Origin: Spongilla lacustris
Taxonomy: Eukaryota > Porifera > Demospongiae > Spongillida > Spongillidae
Direction of reading: 5' to 3'
NCBI GenBank assembly: GCA_949361645.1
Contig: OX442421.1
Span: 335,001-399,000 of the forward strand
DNA: 64,000 nt
The number at the start of each line of letters is the position of its first letter. Within the stretch, counting starts at the first letter, position 1. A program made the position numbers and the translations under genes. Below, piece after piece: positions 63,067 through 64,000 of the stretch. The notes under the pieces are model-generated. The model had not been told where the DNA came from. It ran no database searches and was given only the letters and a program-made list of their open reading frames with translations.

Positions 63067-63971
63067 TGATGCTAGCATGTGATGCAAGCTCCTATGGTTT
63101 GGGGGCTGTGTTGTCCCACATCACAGCAACAGGTGAAGAACGACCGGTGGCTTTTGCGTTCGCACATTAACGGATACGGAACAGATGTATTCCCAGATTG
63201 ACAAGGAGGCACTAGCCTTGGTGTGGGGAATTAAGAAGTTTAACCAGTACTTATTTGGACTTCACACTGATAACTGACCACCAACCCCTAACTGTGATAT
63301 TCAGGCCAGACAAGGGTATTAGCATCACTACAGCAGCAAGGTTTCAAAGATATGCAATGGGTACGACTTTGAAATTAAATATCGGAATACATCTCAGCAT
63401 GCAAAGCTGATGCCTTATCTCAGCTTCCGTTACCCTCACAAGATGGCACTGAGCAGGATGGAATGGGAAACCTTTTCATTAAACAGATAGAAAACCTGCT
63501 AATTACTGCAATGTCTCTGAAGGGAGCTACTCAGAATGATCCCAAGTCTTACATTTTACCCTGAGTGGCTGGCCTGTCAAGGGGTGTGAGGAGTGTCCAG
63601 ATTTGAAACCATACTATGACAAGAGGCATGAGTTGACCATTGAACAAAGTTGCATCATGTGGGGAATTCGTGTAGTAATTCCAACGAAACTGAGGGATCG
63701 TGTTTTGGAGGACGGACATTTGGGGGTGGTGAAGATTAAGGGGCTCGCACGAAGCCATGTGTGGTGGCCAGGCATTGACAAGGGAATTGAAGAGCTCACA
63801 CATGCCTGTCAGGGGTGTCAGCAAATGAAGCAAAACCCGAAATTGTCAACCTTGCAGCCATGGGAGTTCCCGGAGGGGCCTGGGAAGAGAATTCATATTG
63901 ATTTTGCAGGTCCATTTGAGAACAAAACTCTTCTCTGTGTGGTAGATGCTTATTCACAGTGGCCGAGATAG
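63067..63971 (+). pseudogene. RNase H and integrase start of the fourth gypsy element
   Basis: RNase H starts 'MLACDASSYGLGAVLSHIT' but breaks down after 'PVAFAFAH' through several frames to about 63440. The integrase zinc finger follows from about 63640: 'DRVLEDGHLGVVKIKGLARS' and 'CQGCQQMKQ'; the core starts 'IHIDFAGPFENKTLLCVVDA' (first Asp). A stop (TAG at 63969) follows 'YSQWPR'. The rest lies beyond the window. Confidence 0.75.
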
Positions 63972-64000
63972 CGACAATGGAAATGACAACTGCAGAATCC

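Overview
The window is eukaryotic and most likely from the genome of an invertebrate animal. There is no operon structure, several coding blocks have plausible short spliceosomal introns (about 55-135 bp), and the repeat families (Ty3/gypsy with chromovirus-like and Mag-like features, a DIRS-order element, RLE-type non-LTR retroelements, Crypton, Ginger, hAT, piggyBac and mariner relatives) are typical of marine invertebrates. Compact introns and dense young repeats would suit a demosponge, but the organism is an inference. I see no complete ordinary host gene. What I can recognise is a graveyard of mobile elements, some nested in others, separated by microsatellites and minisatellites.

Layout. 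0-4.9 kb: diverged interspersed repeats, (AC)n/(GT)n tracts and short tandem repeats. 4.9-6.9 kb (-): a multi-exon Crypton-like tyrosine-recombinase gene. 7.85-8.49 kb: a piggyBac-like TTAA MITE. 8.76-10.40 kb: two blocks of one 20-bp minisatellite in opposite orientation. 10.7-14.9 kb (-): an RLE-type non-LTR element (zinc finger, RT, zinc knuckle, endonuclease) whose ORF is split by a 1.2-kb hAT-like element with a perfect 8-bp target duplication. 14.9-19.26 kb (+): a Mag-like Ty3/gypsy element. 19.27-19.39 kb: a foldback MITE. 19.5-24.2 kb (-): a DIRS-order element with identical 179-bp terminal direct repeats. 25.0-25.3 kb: a large palindrome. 25.8-27.6 kb: a second RLE element in two opposed pieces, as twin priming leaves. 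27.7-28.2 kb: a protein-kinase pseudogene. 28.29-32.05 kb (+): a truncated Ty3/gypsy element. 32.3-35.8 kb: a satellite of 25 units of two lengths. 36.3-39.7 kb: an intron-rich remnant with a Ulp1-like cysteine protease. 39.9-41.5 kb (-): a gag-protease remnant. 43.0-43.2 kb: a DIRS RNase H scrap. 43.485-46.296 kb: a Ginger-like DNA transposon with its inverted repeats, 4-bp target duplication, integrase core, Ulp1 protease and PHD finger. 47.271-52.326 kb (-): a complete, apparently intact Ty3/gypsy element with identical 173-bp LTRs. 54.68-55.31 kb: a second TTAA MITE. 56.96-57.26 kb: a TA-flanked MITE. 57.47 kb to the window end: a fourth Ty3/gypsy element, split at its protease active site by a 3.4-kb mariner-like element that carries a two-exon gene and two minisatellites.

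The strongest candidates for something undescribed are the mariner-ended element at 58.4-61.8 kb carrying a cellular-looking gene with a translated minisatellite, the Ginger-like element, and the oppositely oriented minisatellites at 8.8/10.1 kb. The element at 47.3-52.3 kb is the only one that looks recently mobile and coding-competent. All family names come from reading motifs by eye; no database search was possible.
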